Shown here in pieces: positions 44,140 through 54,306 of a stretch of DNA of 64,000 nt. Under the pieces are notes generated by a model. The model did no database searches, was not told where the DNA came from, and saw only the letters and a list, made by a program, of their open reading frames with translations. Position 1 is the first letter of the stretch. Each line of letters begins with the position of its first letter. The translations under genes were made by a program, and so were the position numbers. Origin of the DNA: Aeromonas simiae (lineage in GTDB: Bacteria; Pseudomonadota; Gammaproteobacteria; Enterobacterales; Aeromonadaceae); contig NZ_CDBY01000051.1 of NCBI RefSeq assembly GCF_000820125.1, positions 35,095 to 99,094 on the forward strand. The letters run 5' to 3'.

Positions 44140-45468
44140 TTAGTGGTCCACCCACACAAATTTGAGGATGAACAGCAGGGCGACCACCAGTACGCACGGG
44201 TTGACCTCGCGCCAGCGGCCGGTACCGGCCTTCATCACGCAGTACGAGATAAAGCCCACCGCGATCCCTTCGGTAATGGAGAAGCTAAACGGCATCATGA
44301 CGGTGGTCATGAAGGCCGGTACGGCTTCGGTCAGATCGTCCCACTCCACCCGGGTCAGCTCGGAGCTCATCAATACCCCCACGTACATCAGGGCGCCGGC
44401 GGCGGCGTAGGCCGGCACCATGGCGGCGAGCGGGGAGAAGAAGATGGCGAGCAGGAACAGCAACCCCACCACCACGGCGGTCAGGCCGCTGCGCCCGCCC
44501 ACGGCCACGCCGGAGCTGCTTTCGATGTAGGCGGTGACCGAGGAGGTGCCCATGAAGGCGCCGCCGACCGAGCTGACGCTGTCGACCATCAGGGCCTGTT
44601 TCATGCGCGGGAAGTGACCGCGCTCATCGGCCAGCTTGGCGCGGTTGGTGACGCCAATCAGGGTTCCCGACGAGTCGAACAGGTTGACCAGCATGAAGGA
44701 GAAGATGACGCCGGCCAGACCGATGTCGAGCGAGCCCATCAGATCGAGCTGGCCGAATACCGGCTCAATGCTCGGCGGCAGGGAGACCACGCCCTGGAAG
44801 GTGACGTCACCGAAGGCCCAGCCGAGGGTTGTGGTGACGGCGATGGCGATCAGCACGGCGGAGTGGATCCCCTTGGAAGAGAGGATGCAGATGAGGAAGA
44901 AGCCGAGCGCTCCGAGCAGGCAGGGCAGGGAGGTGAGCTTGCCGACGGTCACCATGGTGGCGGGGCTGGCCACCACCATGCCGGCATTGTGCATGCCGAG
45001 CAGGGCGATCAGCAGGCCGATACCGGCGGTGATGCCGACCCGCAGGGAGAGCGGGATGTTGCCGATGAGCCAGTAACGCACCCGGAACACGGTGAGGATC
45101 AACAGGCCAATGGCCCCCCAGAAGATGGTGCCCATGCCAATCTGCCAGGAGTACCCCATGCCGCCGACCACCACGAAGGCGAAGAAGGCATTGAGGCCCA
45201 TGGCGGGGGCCAGCGCGATGGGCAGGTTGGCCAGCAGTCCCATCAGGATGCTGCCGATACCGGCGATGAGGCAGGTGGTGACGAACACCGCCTGGGTGTC
45301 CATGCCCGCATTGGAGAGGATCTGCGGGTTGACGAACACGATATAGACCATGGTCAGGAAGGTGGTGATACCGGCGATCACCTCGGTTTTGGCATCAGTG
45401 GCATGGCTTTTCAGGCCGAACAGGCGCTCGAGCACTCCCTGCCCGGTGGCGTGGTGCGATTGGGTCAT
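44140..45468 (-). CDS. NCS2-family purine permease (AzgA/GhxP-type)
   Basis: A 442-residue inner-membrane transporter with about fourteen hydrophobic segments. Family markers are TEVIAGITTFLTMVYIVFVNPQIL near the start, APAMGLNAFFAFVVV, LFDSSGTLIGV and GTSSVTAYIESSSGVAVGGRSGLTA. Relatives import adenine, guanine or hypoxanthine with protons. A PurR-like box upstream supports a purine role. GGAAAGAG precedes ATG 45468. Which base it prefers cannot be told from sequence. Confidence 0.9.
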   Translation of the reverse strand: MTQSHHATGQGVLERLFGLKSHATDAKTEVIAGITTFLTMVYIVFVNPQILSNAGMDTQAVFVTTCLIAGIGSILMGLLANLPIALAPAMGLNAFFAFVVVGGMGYSWQIGMGTIFWGAIGLLILTVFRVRYWLIGNIPLSLRVGITAGIGLLIALLGMHNAGMVVASPATMVTVGKLTSLPCLLGALGFFLICILSSKGIHSAVLIAIAVTTTLGWAFGDVTFQGVVSLPPSIEPVFGQLDLMGSLDIGLAGVIFSFMLVNLFDSSGTLIGVTNRAKLADERGHFPRMKQALMVDSVSSVGGAFMGTSSVTAYIESSSGVAVGGRSGLTAVVVGLLFLLAIFFSPLAAMVPAYAAAGALMYVGVLMSSELTRVEWDDLTEAVPAFMTTVMMPFSFSITEGIAVGFISYCVMKAGTGRWREVNPCVLVVALLFILKFVWVDH

Positions 45469-45577
45469 CTCTCTTTCCGTTTGATTCCAGTTGGGGGATG
45501 GTCTGGGTGACCAGACCGCACATTTTGGCACAAGGGGGGGCGCTCACAAACGGGAAAATGACCGCAACGTCGCCGAA

Positions 45578-45593
45578 AGACAAACGTTTTTAA
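45578..45593. promoter_or_regulatory. PurR-like box upstream of the purine permease
   Basis: AGACAAACGTTTTTAA contains CAAACGTTTT, the core of the PurR operator (ACGCAAACGTTTTCGT), 110 bases upstream of the permease start. In E. coli, PurR controls related purine permease genes. Confidence 0.5.
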
Positions 45594-45620
45594 AAAAGGG
45601 AGTCGCAGGGGGCCGGTCAC

Positions 45621-45944
45621 TCAATCCAGTGAGGCGAGATAACGCTCGACCAGCCTGGCCAGGGTCTCATCGATGCGCTCACGCAGCTGGGGCAGGCTGA
45701 CGCCGGTTTGGGCCAGGTATTGGCTCGCCTGCTCCTCGCTGAGGCGGCGGCTGGCCAGGTGAAACTCCAGCTCATCGAGCCGCTTGTCGTGGCGCGGGAC
45801 AATCTGCCACTGCACCCTGTCGGGTTCGAGGCGTGGGAAGAGTTGCATGGCGAGGGTGCAAAACGGCGCGATATGCTGCGGCCCATCCGGCCCGAGGCAG
45901 CCGGGCTCGATGCGAAACAGCAGGGTCAGCTTGGGTAGTGGCAT
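45621..45944 (-). CDS. Conserved hypothetical protein, 107 aa
   Basis: I do not recognise this protein. It begins MPLPKLTLLFRIEPGCLGPDGPQHIAPFC, with a compact N-terminal half containing two cysteines. The C-terminal half is helical and charged (LEFHLASRRLSEEQASQYLAQTGVSLPQLRERIDETLARLVERYL). It has no signal peptide or membrane helix. GGGAG lies 6 nt before ATG 45944. It lies downstream of ettA on the same strand, separated by a hairpin. Codon use is like its neighbours, so it is probably real. Confidence 0.65.
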   Translation of the reverse strand: MPLPKLTLLFRIEPGCLGPDGPQHIAPFCTLAMQLFPRLEPDRVQWQIVPRHDKRLDELEFHLASRRLSEEQASQYLAQTGVSLPQLRERIDETLARLVERYLASLD

Positions 45945-45980
45945 GACGCTCTCCCGGTCTGGAGGTGGGGGGCGTAACAA

Positions 45981-46004
45981 GAAGGGGAGCCGAGGCTCCC
46001 CTTC
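45981..46004 (-). terminator. Hairpin terminator after ettA
   Basis: AAGGGGAGCC and GGCTCCCCTT pair around GA, 16 bases after the ettA stop; the minus-strand tail is CTTGTTACG. Confidence 0.6.
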
Positions 46005-46019
46005 ACCTGCTTCACCGGT

Positions 46020-47687
<1,668 letters not shown>

Positions 47688-47834
47688 TGGCTAATTCTCT
47701 TTTCTTTTCAGGATGCTGGCAGACGCGCCCGCTCCCTGGGGCCGAGGTGGGGCCGGGGCGCAGCCCCGGTTCCAGAAAACCCGCCGATTGTAAACCAAGG
47801 GGAAAATAAAGGCGACCGGCGCCAGGCGAGGCTG

Positions 47835-48650
47835 CTAATGGGGCCGGGGATGACCACCGTAGTAGAGCACCCGCTGCACATACTCCTGGGTCTCCTGATA
47901 GGGGGGAATGCCGCCATAACGGGTGACCGCATTCTCACCGGCGTTGTAGGCGGCGCTGATCCGCACCCAGTCGCGGCCGAACTGCCCCTCGAGCCACTTG
48001 AGGTAGGTCATGGCCCCACGAATGTTCTGCTCGGCATCAAACGGCCGGGTCACGCCGAAGCGCTGCTGGGTGGCCGGGATGAGCTGCATCACTCCCTGGG
48101 CATTTTTCGGCGAGATGGCGCCGCTGTCGAGGTTGGACTCGGCGATGGCGATGGCCAGCGCCAGTTTGGGATCGACCCGATGGCGCTGGGCCGCCTGACG
48201 GATCAGGGTGGCCAGCCGCTGCTTGGCCGGTGTCTGGCGGGCCAGGTAACGCTCCATGTTAAAGGGGGTGTCAGGACGGATGAAGGGGGCGCCGCCGCCA
48301 CCGCCGGCGCCACAGTGGCCGAGGGGGGCGTTGCCGACCTTGTTGTTGTAATAGCGCGCCGCCTGTGGGTTGCCAAGGCGCATGGCCATGGCGAGGTAGG
48401 CGTTGGCTTGGCGGGCATTGCGGCGCACCAGCAGGCGGCCGATGCGGTAGTAGGCCTCGGGGTTGCCGAGCTTGGCTGCGGTGCAGTAGTGGGCGATGGC
48501 CTGACCTATCTGGCCACTGCGTTCAACCTGTTGGCCGCGTTGCAGCGCCGAAACTGCCTTGGGCGCCTGACGGAAGGGGGTGGCATCGGCCGCGCCGAGC
48601 AGCAGCCCCAGCAGCAGGGGCCAGCAGCGGCAGAGGAGGGTGTCCTTCAT
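47835..48650 (-). CDS. Exported lytic transglycosylase with Sel1-like repeats
   Basis: A 271-residue protein with a signal peptide (MKDTLLCRCWPLLLGLLLGAADA). Two or so Sel1/TPR-like repeats (about 40-95, GQAIAHYCTAAKLGNPEAYYRIGRLL) come first. A glycine run follows, then an SLT domain: AIAESNLDSGAISPKNAQGVMQLIPAT has catalytic Glu171, and ISAAYNAGENAV completes the fold. It should cleave glycan strands with 1,6-anhydro product formation. ATG 48650 has AGGAG 9 nt upstream. The fusion with Sel1 repeats suggests partner binding. It is divergent from the glycolipid gene set. Confidence 0.87.
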   Translation of the reverse strand: MKDTLLCRCWPLLLGLLLGAADATPFRQAPKAVSALQRGQQVERSGQIGQAIAHYCTAAKLGNPEAYYRIGRLLVRRNARQANAYLAMAMRLGNPQAARYYNNKVGNAPLGHCGAGGGGGAPFIRPDTPFNMERYLARQTPAKQRLATLIRQAAQRHRVDPKLALAIAIAESNLDSGAISPKNAQGVMQLIPATQQRFGVTRPFDAEQNIRGAMTYLKWLEGQFGRDWVRISAAYNAGENAVTRYGGIPPYQETQEYVQRVLYYGGHPRPH

Positions 48651-48776
48651 TGAGATGTTCTCCTGACATGCCTCAACAGATATAGGAATCGAGCTGGGGT
48701 TTCGCCAGCCTGGCAGTGGATCCTGTTGTTCTTTCCCGTCATGACAGAGAACGAAACGATATGGAACTTTTTCTCC

Positions 48777-48790
48777 TGGCCACGTGGCCA
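48777..48790. repeat. 14-bp palindrome in the divergent interval
   Basis: TGGCCACGTGGCCA is a perfect palindrome between divergent genes (48650 and 48888). It may be an operator; no named regulator is evident. Confidence 0.35.
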
Positions 48791-48887
48791 AGGGGGAGTG
48801 GGGGGCCAGGAACGGCGCTCTGGTCATGTTTTCATCCACTGGGCTGGGCCATAATCGAGGGTGAGCCAGATGGGGGCAGGAGGGGCC

Positions 48888-49628
48888 ATGACTGAGCAGG
48901 AGATCCGGGTGAGCGTGGTGGTGCCAGCCAAGGATGAGTGCGACAGCCTGGCTTCGCTGGTGGCCGAGATAGGCGCCGCACTGGCGGAGGAGGCCCATGA
49001 GCTCATCATCGTCGATGACGGCAGTCAGGATGGCACTGCGGCGTTGCTCGGCGAGTTGGGCCGCCGCTATCCGACCCTGCGCGTGGTGCGCCACGCCCAC
49101 TGCGCCGGCCAGAGCATGGCGGTGCTGAGTGGGGCGCGCTGCGGAAGGGGCGCATGGCTGGTGGTGCTCGATGGCGACGGCCAGAACGACCCGGCCGACA
49201 TTCCGGCCATGCTGGCCGAGGCGCGGTGCCGTTTCGCCGGCTCAGCGCACCGGGTGGGGCTGATTGGCCACCGGGTGGTGCGCCGCGACGACTGGATCAA
49301 GCGCCTCTCCTCCTGGCTCGCCAATCGCTACCGGGGGGCGCTGCTGGGGGATGGGATCCCCGATGCGGGGTGCGGCCTCAAGGTGGTGCGCCGCGACTGG
49401 TATCTGCGGCTGCCGGCCTTTGATCACATGCACCGCTTCATTCCCGCCCTGCTGCGGGCGCAGGGTGCAGAGATGGCCCCCTGGCCGGTCAATCACAGGC
49501 CACGGCGGGCCGGGGTCTCCAAGTACGGGGTGCGCAACCGCTTCTGGCCCGGTCTGCTGGATGTGCTCGGCGTCTGGTGGCTGCTGCGGCGTACTCGGGT
49601 GGTTGAGGCGCAGGAGTGGAAGGGATGA
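48888..49628 (+). CDS. Polyprenyl-phosphate sugar synthase-like GT2 glycosyltransferase
   Basis: A 246-residue GT2 enzyme resembling dolichol-phosphate-mannose synthase and the ArnC catalytic domain: VVVPAKDECDSLASLV, IIVDDGSQDGTAALL, VLDGDGQNDPADIP and DAGCGLKVVRRDWY. Unlike ArnC it has no C-terminal membrane helices; the next gene, a small membrane protein, may supply them. It should load a sugar onto a polyprenyl phosphate. ATG 48888 has AGGAGG 4 nt upstream. The stop overlaps the next gene. Confidence 0.85.
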   Translation: MTEQEIRVSVVVPAKDECDSLASLVAEIGAALAEEAHELIIVDDGSQDGTAALLGELGRRYPTLRVVRHAHCAGQSMAVLSGARCGRGAWLVVLDGDGQNDPADIPAMLAEARCRFAGSAHRVGLIGHRVVRRDDWIKRLSSWLANRYRGALLGDGIPDAGCGLKVVRRDWYLRLPAFDHMHRFIPALLRAQGAEMAPWPVNHRPRRAGVSKYGVRNRFWPGLLDVLGVWWLLRRTRVVEAQEWKG

Positions 49629-49978
49629 TGGAGTGGCTGACCGCTCCCCTGCCGTGGCCGGTGCCGCAGGCGTGGCAGCTGACCGGCTGGACGCTGGTCG
49701 GCTACTGCGGCGCCCTGCTGTTTGGCAGCCGCTGGCTGGTGCAGTTCTGGGCCTCGCGCCGGGCCGGAAGGCCGGTGATCCCGCGCCTCTTTTGGTACAT
49801 GAGCGTGCTCGGCAGCCTGATGGCGCTGAGCTACTTCCTGCTCTCCCCGCAGCGCGATTCGGTGGGGGCGCTGCAAAACCTGTTTCCCGCCTTCACGGCC
49901 GGCTACAGCCTCTACCTCGACATCCGTCACCGGGGTTGGCGTGGCCGCAAGGGGGATGCGCGAGGTGAGCCATGGTGA
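49625..49978 (+). CDS. LAB_N-domain small membrane protein
   Basis: A 117-residue protein with about three hydrophobic segments and the lipid A biosynthesis N-terminal (LAB_N) pattern: GYCGALLFGSRWLVQFWASRRAGRPVIPRLFWYMSVLGSLMALSYF. Such proteins sit beside polyprenyl-phosphate sugar synthases and ArnT-like transferases. They may anchor the soluble synthase or help flip its product, but the mechanism is not settled. It overlaps both neighbours by a few bases. ATG 49625 is used; ATG 49628 is adjacent. Confidence 0.82.
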   Translation: MMEWLTAPLPWPVPQAWQLTGWTLVGYCGALLFGSRWLVQFWASRRAGRPVIPRLFWYMSVLGSLMALSYFLLSPQRDSVGALQNLFPAFTAGYSLYLDIRHRGWRGRKGDARGEPW

Positions 49979-51660
49979 GCGATCGTCTCTTGCTGCGCCA
50001 GCAGTCGCTGGGTGGCCTGTTGCTGCTGGCGTTGCTGTTGCTGGGAACCGGGCTGGGGCTGCGCGACCCCTGGCCGGCCGACGAGCCGCGCTTTGCCCTG
50101 GCTGCGTTGCAGATGGTGCAAAGCGATCAGTGGCTGTTCCCGATGCGCGGCGGCGAGCTGTATGCCGACAAGCCGCCCCTGTTCATGTGGGCCATCGCCC
50201 TCGGTTACCAGTTGACCGGATCGCTGCGCATCGCCTTTTTGCTGCCCTCCCTGTGCGCGGCGCTGCTCATTCTGGCGCTGGTGTGGGATCTCGGCCGCCG
50301 CCTCTGGTCGCGCGAGACCGGCTTTAGCGCCGGCCTGTTGCTGCTGTTCACCCTCCAGTTCACCTTGCAGGCGAAGACGGCGCAGATCGATCTGTTTGCC
50401 ACCGCCTTCGTGATGCTGGCCCTCTACGGCCTGCTGCGTTTCCTGCTGTGTGGCGATGGCTGGCGCTGGTACTGGCTCGGCTGGTTTGCCGCCGGGCTGG
50501 GGGTTATCAGCAAGGGCATCGGCGTGCTGGCCCTGCTGGTGTTGCTGCCGGCACTGCTGACCCACTGGCAGGCCGTTCGGGCGAGCAGGTGGCGAGCTTG
50601 GCTCGCGGCGCTGGCCGGGCCGCCTGTCATGGCGGCGGCCATGGCCCTGTGGCTGGCCCCCATGCTGCTGGCGGTGAGCCAGAGCGGCGATCCCCAGCTG
50701 CTGGCCTACCGTGACGAGATCCTGCTGCGCCAGACGGTGACCCGCTATTTTGACGCCTGGCACCACCTCAAGCCGTTCTGGTACTACGTCACCGAGGTGA
50801 TCCCTCTGTTCTGGCTGCCCCTCTCGCTGCTGCTACCCTGGCTCATCCCCGAGTGGGTCAAGGCGGTGCGCAGCCGCGATCACCGCTTCATCCTGCTGCT
50901 TGGCTACCTGCTGCTGGTGGTGCTGCTCTTCTCATTCTCGGCCGGCAAGCGCGGGGTCTACCTCACCCCGGCCACCCCGGCGCTGGCGCTGCTGGCGGCC
51001 CCCCTCATCGGCCGGGTGTTGCAACGGCGCTGGCCGGCGCGGCTGCTGCTCGGGCTTGGCATGTTGCTGGGGCTGGTGGGCATGGGCGGGGCGCTGGCGC
51101 TGCGTTTGAGCGAGCGCCTGCTGGCGAGGCTGGATGGGGAAGGGGAGGCGCTGTGGCTGCCGCTGCTGCTGTTTGGCCTGCTGGCCCTGCTGCTGACGCT
51201 GCGCCTGCGCCGGGCGCCGCTCACGGCCGTCTGCGCCGTGCTGGGCGCGGGCTGGCTCATCTACTCGGGCTGGATCTGCGTGCAGCTCAATACGCTGCGC
51301 ACCCCGGCGGCCATCATGGCCGAGGCGGCCGCCCGGCTGCCCCCGCAAGGGGAGCTGCTCGTGACCGGATTTAAGGAGCAGCAGCTGCTGTTTGCCCGCT
51401 CGCCGCTGCGCCACTACGGCTATCGCCTCGGTGGTGAGGAGCAGGGGCGGGCGGCGGCGGCCTGGGTGGTCGGGGCGCCGATGCGCCGAGTGCTTGGCCC
51501 AAGCGACATCATGGGCCTGTGCTTTGAGCCGGCGCAGATGACGCGCCTCGGCCATCGCCATCGCACCGACTGGTGGCTGGCCGATGCCGCCGCGCTCAAG
51601 GCGTCGTGCCGTGGCCTGCCCATCACGCTGGAGCCTTACCGCTACCGGCCCGTGCTTTAG
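49972..51660 (+). CDS. ArnT/PMT-family lipid-linked-sugar glycosyltransferase
   Basis: A 562-residue GT-C enzyme with about twelve membrane segments. The N-terminal periplasmic loop carries the acidic catalytic motif GLGLRDPWPADEPRFALAALQMV and the following ADKPPLFMWAIALGYQLTG, as in ArnT. A C-terminal soluble domain (about 430-562) follows. It should move a sugar from a polyprenyl phosphate to lipid A, core LPS or another periplasmic acceptor. It overlaps the LAB_N gene by 7 bases and the convergent epimerase gene by 4. It is not orthologous to the arn operon ArnT by context, so the sugar need not be aminoarabinose. Confidence 0.85.
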   Translation: MVSDRLLLRQQSLGGLLLLALLLLGTGLGLRDPWPADEPRFALAALQMVQSDQWLFPMRGGELYADKPPLFMWAIALGYQLTGSLRIAFLLPSLCAALLILALVWDLGRRLWSRETGFSAGLLLLFTLQFTLQAKTAQIDLFATAFVMLALYGLLRFLLCGDGWRWYWLGWFAAGLGVISKGIGVLALLVLLPALLTHWQAVRASRWRAWLAALAGPPVMAAAMALWLAPMLLAVSQSGDPQLLAYRDEILLRQTVTRYFDAWHHLKPFWYYVTEVIPLFWLPLSLLLPWLIPEWVKAVRSRDHRFILLLGYLLLVVLLFSFSAGKRGVYLTPATPALALLAAPLIGRVLQRRWPARLLLGLGMLLGLVGMGGALALRLSERLLARLDGEGEALWLPLLLFGLLALLLTLRLRRAPLTAVCAVLGAGWLIYSGWICVQLNTLRTPAAIMAEAAARLPPQGELLVTGFKEQQLLFARSPLRHYGYRLGGEEQGRAAAAWVVGAPMRRVLGPSDIMGLCFEPAQMTRLGHRHRTDWWLADAAALKASCRGLPITLEPYRYRPVL

Positions 51661-52655
51661 ACCCGGTAGTAGTCCAGGTACCAGTCGACGAACGCCTTGA
51701 CCCCTTCGCAGACTCCGGTCTGAGGCCGGTAGCCGGTGGTCGCCAGCAGCGGGGCGCTGTCGGCCCAGGTGGCCGCCACATCCCCCGGCTGCATCGGCAG
51801 CAGGCGCCGGCGCACCGGTCGCCCCAGCGCTTGCTCGATCGCCTCGACAAACGTCTCGAGGCGCACCGGCTCGCCATGGCCGATGTTGTAGAGCCGATAG
51901 GGGGCCGGGCTGGCATCGGCCTCTCCCCGCCAGGTCGGGCACCCCTGGGGCGGCCGCTCGGTGATGCGCAGCACCCCCTCGACGATGTCGTCTATGTAGG
52001 TGAAATCCCGCGCCAGCTCCCCGTGGTTGTAGAGATCGAGCGGCTCGTCGGCGAGGGCGGCGCGCACGAACTTGAACAGGGCCATGTCGGGACGCCCCCA
52101 GGGGCCGTAGACAGTGAAAAAGCGCAGCCCCGTGGTGGGGATGGCGTAGAGGTGTGAGTAGGAGTGGGCCATCAGCTCGCCGGCCCGCTTGCTGGCGGCG
52201 TAGAGCGAGACCGGGTGGCCGGCCGGGGCATCGGCGCGGGAGGGCAAGCTGCCCTCCAGGCCGTAGACCGAACTGGAGGAGGCATAGATCAGGTGGCCGA
52301 CCCCATGGTGGCGGCACCCCTCGAGCACGCTCAGCATGCCGGTGATGTTGCTCTCGCTGTAGGCGAACGGCTGCTCCAGTGAGTGGCGCACCCCGCCTTG
52401 GGCCGCCAGGTGGATCACCCGCTCGAAGCGCCCCTCGGCAAACAGGCTGTTGATGGCCGGGAGGTTGCACAGATCCTGCTCGACGAAGCGAAAGCCGGGC
52501 AGGGCCAGCAGCCTCGCCAGCCGCGCCCGCTTGAGGTTGACGTCGTAGTAGTGGTTGAGGTTGTCGAGCCCGACCACCTGATGGCCGGCGGCACACAGGC
52601 GCGCCGCCACATGAAAGCCGATGAAGCCGGCAGCGCCGGTAACCAGATAGTTCAT
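51657..52655 (-). CDS. NAD-dependent epimerase, UDP-glucuronate 4-epimerase-like
   Basis: A 332-residue short-chain dehydrogenase/epimerase. The NAD motif is TGAAGFIGFH at the N-terminus; the catalytic pair is in YAASKRAGE (YxxxK), with SSSSVYG before it. Segments such as LDNLNHYYDVNLKRARLARL and DFTYIDDIVEGVLR are typical of UDP-glucuronate 4-epimerases (CapI type), which supply UDP-galacturonate. It converges on the ArnT-like gene with a 4-base overlap, so it may provide the sugar that set transfers, although it is transcribed separately. Other UDP-hexose substrates are possible. Confidence 0.85.
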   Translation of the reverse strand: MNYLVTGAAGFIGFHVAARLCAAGHQVVGLDNLNHYYDVNLKRARLARLLALPGFRFVEQDLCNLPAINSLFAEGRFERVIHLAAQGGVRHSLEQPFAYSESNITGMLSVLEGCRHHGVGHLIYASSSSVYGLEGSLPSRADAPAGHPVSLYAASKRAGELMAHSYSHLYAIPTTGLRFFTVYGPWGRPDMALFKFVRAALADEPLDLYNHGELARDFTYIDDIVEGVLRITERPPQGCPTWRGEADASPAPYRLYNIGHGEPVRLETFVEAIEQALGRPVRRRLLPMQPGDVAATWADSAPLLATTGYRPQTGVCEGVKAFVDWYLDYYRV

Positions 52656-52803
52656 CTCACACCATTTCTCGATGAGGTTGCCTTAGCTTGATGCTATACG
52701 GTGGCCGGGCCGCGGGGGAGTCGGGGCGCCATTGTAATATTTTGGTGCAGCCCGTGTAACGCCAGAATGACGCGCCCTGTTTTGGGGCGCATCACCGGGC
52801 TAT

Positions 52804-52819
52804 TGTGATCCGGCTCACC
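52804..52819. promoter_or_regulatory. Possible CRP site upstream of the YitT-family gene
   Basis: TGTGA-TCCGGC-TCACC matches one CRP half-site perfectly and the other at four of five positions, 80 bases before the gene at 52898. Confidence 0.3.
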
Positions 52820-52897
52820 GAAAATAGACTCGCCAGCATCACCCGATCCAGTGATCAGGATCTGCCGTTTCTCTCTTGTCGCCAACAGGTACATGTT

Positions 52898-53497
52898 ATG
52901 GATAACCGCCCCCATCCCCTCTATGAGGATGCTCTCGCCTTGCTGACCGCCTCGGGCTTTGTCTCCCTCGGCATCTTCCTGTTCCACCAGGTGGGGCTGC
53001 TCACCGGCGGCACCGCCGGTCTGGCCTTGCTGCTGCAACAGATCACGGGCGTGAGCTTTGGCCTGCTCTTTTTTGGCATCAACCTGCCCTTCTACGCGCT
53101 GGCCTGGCTGCGCATGGGGCCGCGCTTCACCCTCAACACCTTCCTCTCGGTGGCGGCGGTCTCGTGGATGACGGATCACCTCAACGCCGTGTTGCTCATT
53201 GGCAAGGTGGAGCCGCTCTACGCCGCCCTCATCGGCGGCTCCCTGATCGGCATGGGGCTGCTCATCATGTTCCGCCACCGCTCCAGCCTGGGTGGCTTCA
53301 ACATCCTGGCGCTGTTTATTCAGGAGCGCGTCGGCATTCGCGCCGGCAAGCTGCAAATGGGGCTCGATTGCGCCATCGTCATCGCCTCCTTCTTCGTGGT
53401 GTCGCCCTGGTTGCTGCTGCTTTCCATCGTGGCGGCCATCTTCTGTAACCTGGTGTTGACGCTCAACCACAAGCCGGGCCGCTATCAGGTGGCCTGA
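52898..53497 (+). CDS. YitT-family membrane protein
   Basis: A 199-residue protein with about five hydrophobic segments: GFVSLGIFLFHQVGLLTGGTAGLALLLQQITGVSFGLLFFGINLPFYALAW and GGSLIGMGLLIMFRHRSSLGGFNILALFIQ. This is the pattern of the YitT/DUF161 family of bacterial membrane proteins, whose substrate is not firmly known. The TGGTAG and SSLGGFNI motifs mark the internal repeat. ATG 52898 is the first good start. A bidirectional terminator follows. Confidence 0.82.
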   Translation: MDNRPHPLYEDALALLTASGFVSLGIFLFHQVGLLTGGTAGLALLLQQITGVSFGLLFFGINLPFYALAWLRMGPRFTLNTFLSVAAVSWMTDHLNAVLLIGKVEPLYAALIGGSLIGMGLLIMFRHRSSLGGFNILALFIQERVGIRAGKLQMGLDCAIVIASFFVVSPWLLLLSIVAAIFCNLVLTLNHKPGRYQVA

Positions 53498-53503
53498 ATC
53501 ACG

Positions 53504-53528
53504 AAAAGGGGCCTTGGGGCCCCTTTTT
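53504..53528. terminator. Bidirectional intrinsic terminator
   Basis: AAAAGGGGCC-TTGG-GGCCCCTTTTT lies between the convergent YitT-family gene and hmuV. Confidence 0.9.
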
Positions 53529-54298
53529 CATACCACCAGCGGAGTGTCGCCATCGTGCAGCACCCGCGCCGGGTAGCCGTAGAGCCGCTCGATCAGGGGG
53601 GGAGTGAGCACCTCGCGCGGTGGGCCGTCGGCCATCAGATTACCCTGTGCCAGCATCACCAGTCGATCGGCATGGCGCGCCGCCAGGTTCAGATCGTGCA
53701 GCACCACCAGCACGGCGGTTTCGCGTCCCGCCAGGGCGCGGGCCATGGTCAGCAGTTGGTGCTGGTGCTTGAGATCGAGCGCCGAGGTGGGCTCATCGAG
53801 CAGCAGCAGGCGCGGCGCTGGCGGGGTGTCGGGGTGTTGCCACAGCTGGGCCAATACCCGGGCAAACTGCACCCGCTGGCGCTCGCCCCCGGAGAGGGAG
53901 GGATAGTGCTGGCCGGCGAGGTGGCTCACCCCGGCGTGCGCCATGGCCGCCGCCGTGATGCGATCGCGCTGGTGGCCAGGCTCGCTGTGGGGCAGCCGTC
54001 CCATGGCGACCACCTCCTCGCACAAAAAGGGGAAGCTCAGCGACGAACTCTGGGGCAGCACCCCGAGGCGCTGGGCCAGCTGGTTGGCCGGCCATGCCTC
54101 GCGCGGGCGGCCGAACAGGGTTATCTCCCCATCGCAGGCCAGCTCCCCGCTGATGCACTTGAGCAGGCTGCTCTTGCCGGCCCCGTTGGGGCCGAGCAGG
54201 GCGGTAACGCTGCCCGCCTCGAGCGTGAGATCGAGCCGGTCGAGGAGGCGGCGGCCGCTGCGCAGCAGGGTGAGCTGGCGGCAGGTCAGCAGTGGCAT
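53528..54298 (-). CDS. hmuV: Haem ABC transporter ATPase HmuV
   Basis: A 256-residue ABC ATPase. Walker A is GPNGAGKSS (36-44), the signature is SLSGGERQRVQFARVLAQL, and Walker B is LLLLDEPTSALD. The insertion after the signature (QHPDTPPAPR) is typical of HmuV. It powers haem import from periplasm to cytoplasm with HmuTU. ATG 54298 has AGGAG 5 nt upstream and lies 8 bases after the permease stop. The operon is probably Fur-controlled. With the permease gene frameshifted, this ATPase may lack a full-length partner. Confidence 0.93.
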   Translation of the reverse strand: MPLLTCRQLTLLRSGRRLLDRLDLTLEAGSVTALLGPNGAGKSSLLKCISGELACDGEITLFGRPREAWPANQLAQRLGVLPQSSSLSFPFLCEEVVAMGRLPHSEPGHQRDRITAAAMAHAGVSHLAGQHYPSLSGGERQRVQFARVLAQLWQHPDTPPAPRLLLLDEPTSALDLKHQHQLLTMARALAGRETAVLVVLHDLNLAARHADRLVMLAQGNLMADGPPREVLTPPLIERLYGYPARVLHDGDTPLVV

Positions 54299-54306
54299 GA
54301 AGACTC

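Noticed and set aside
50932-52596. A 554-codon minus-strand frame across two genes
   Set aside because: It overlaps the ArnT-like gene and runs out of frame through the epimerase gene; low-complexity Arg/Gly/Ala sequence.
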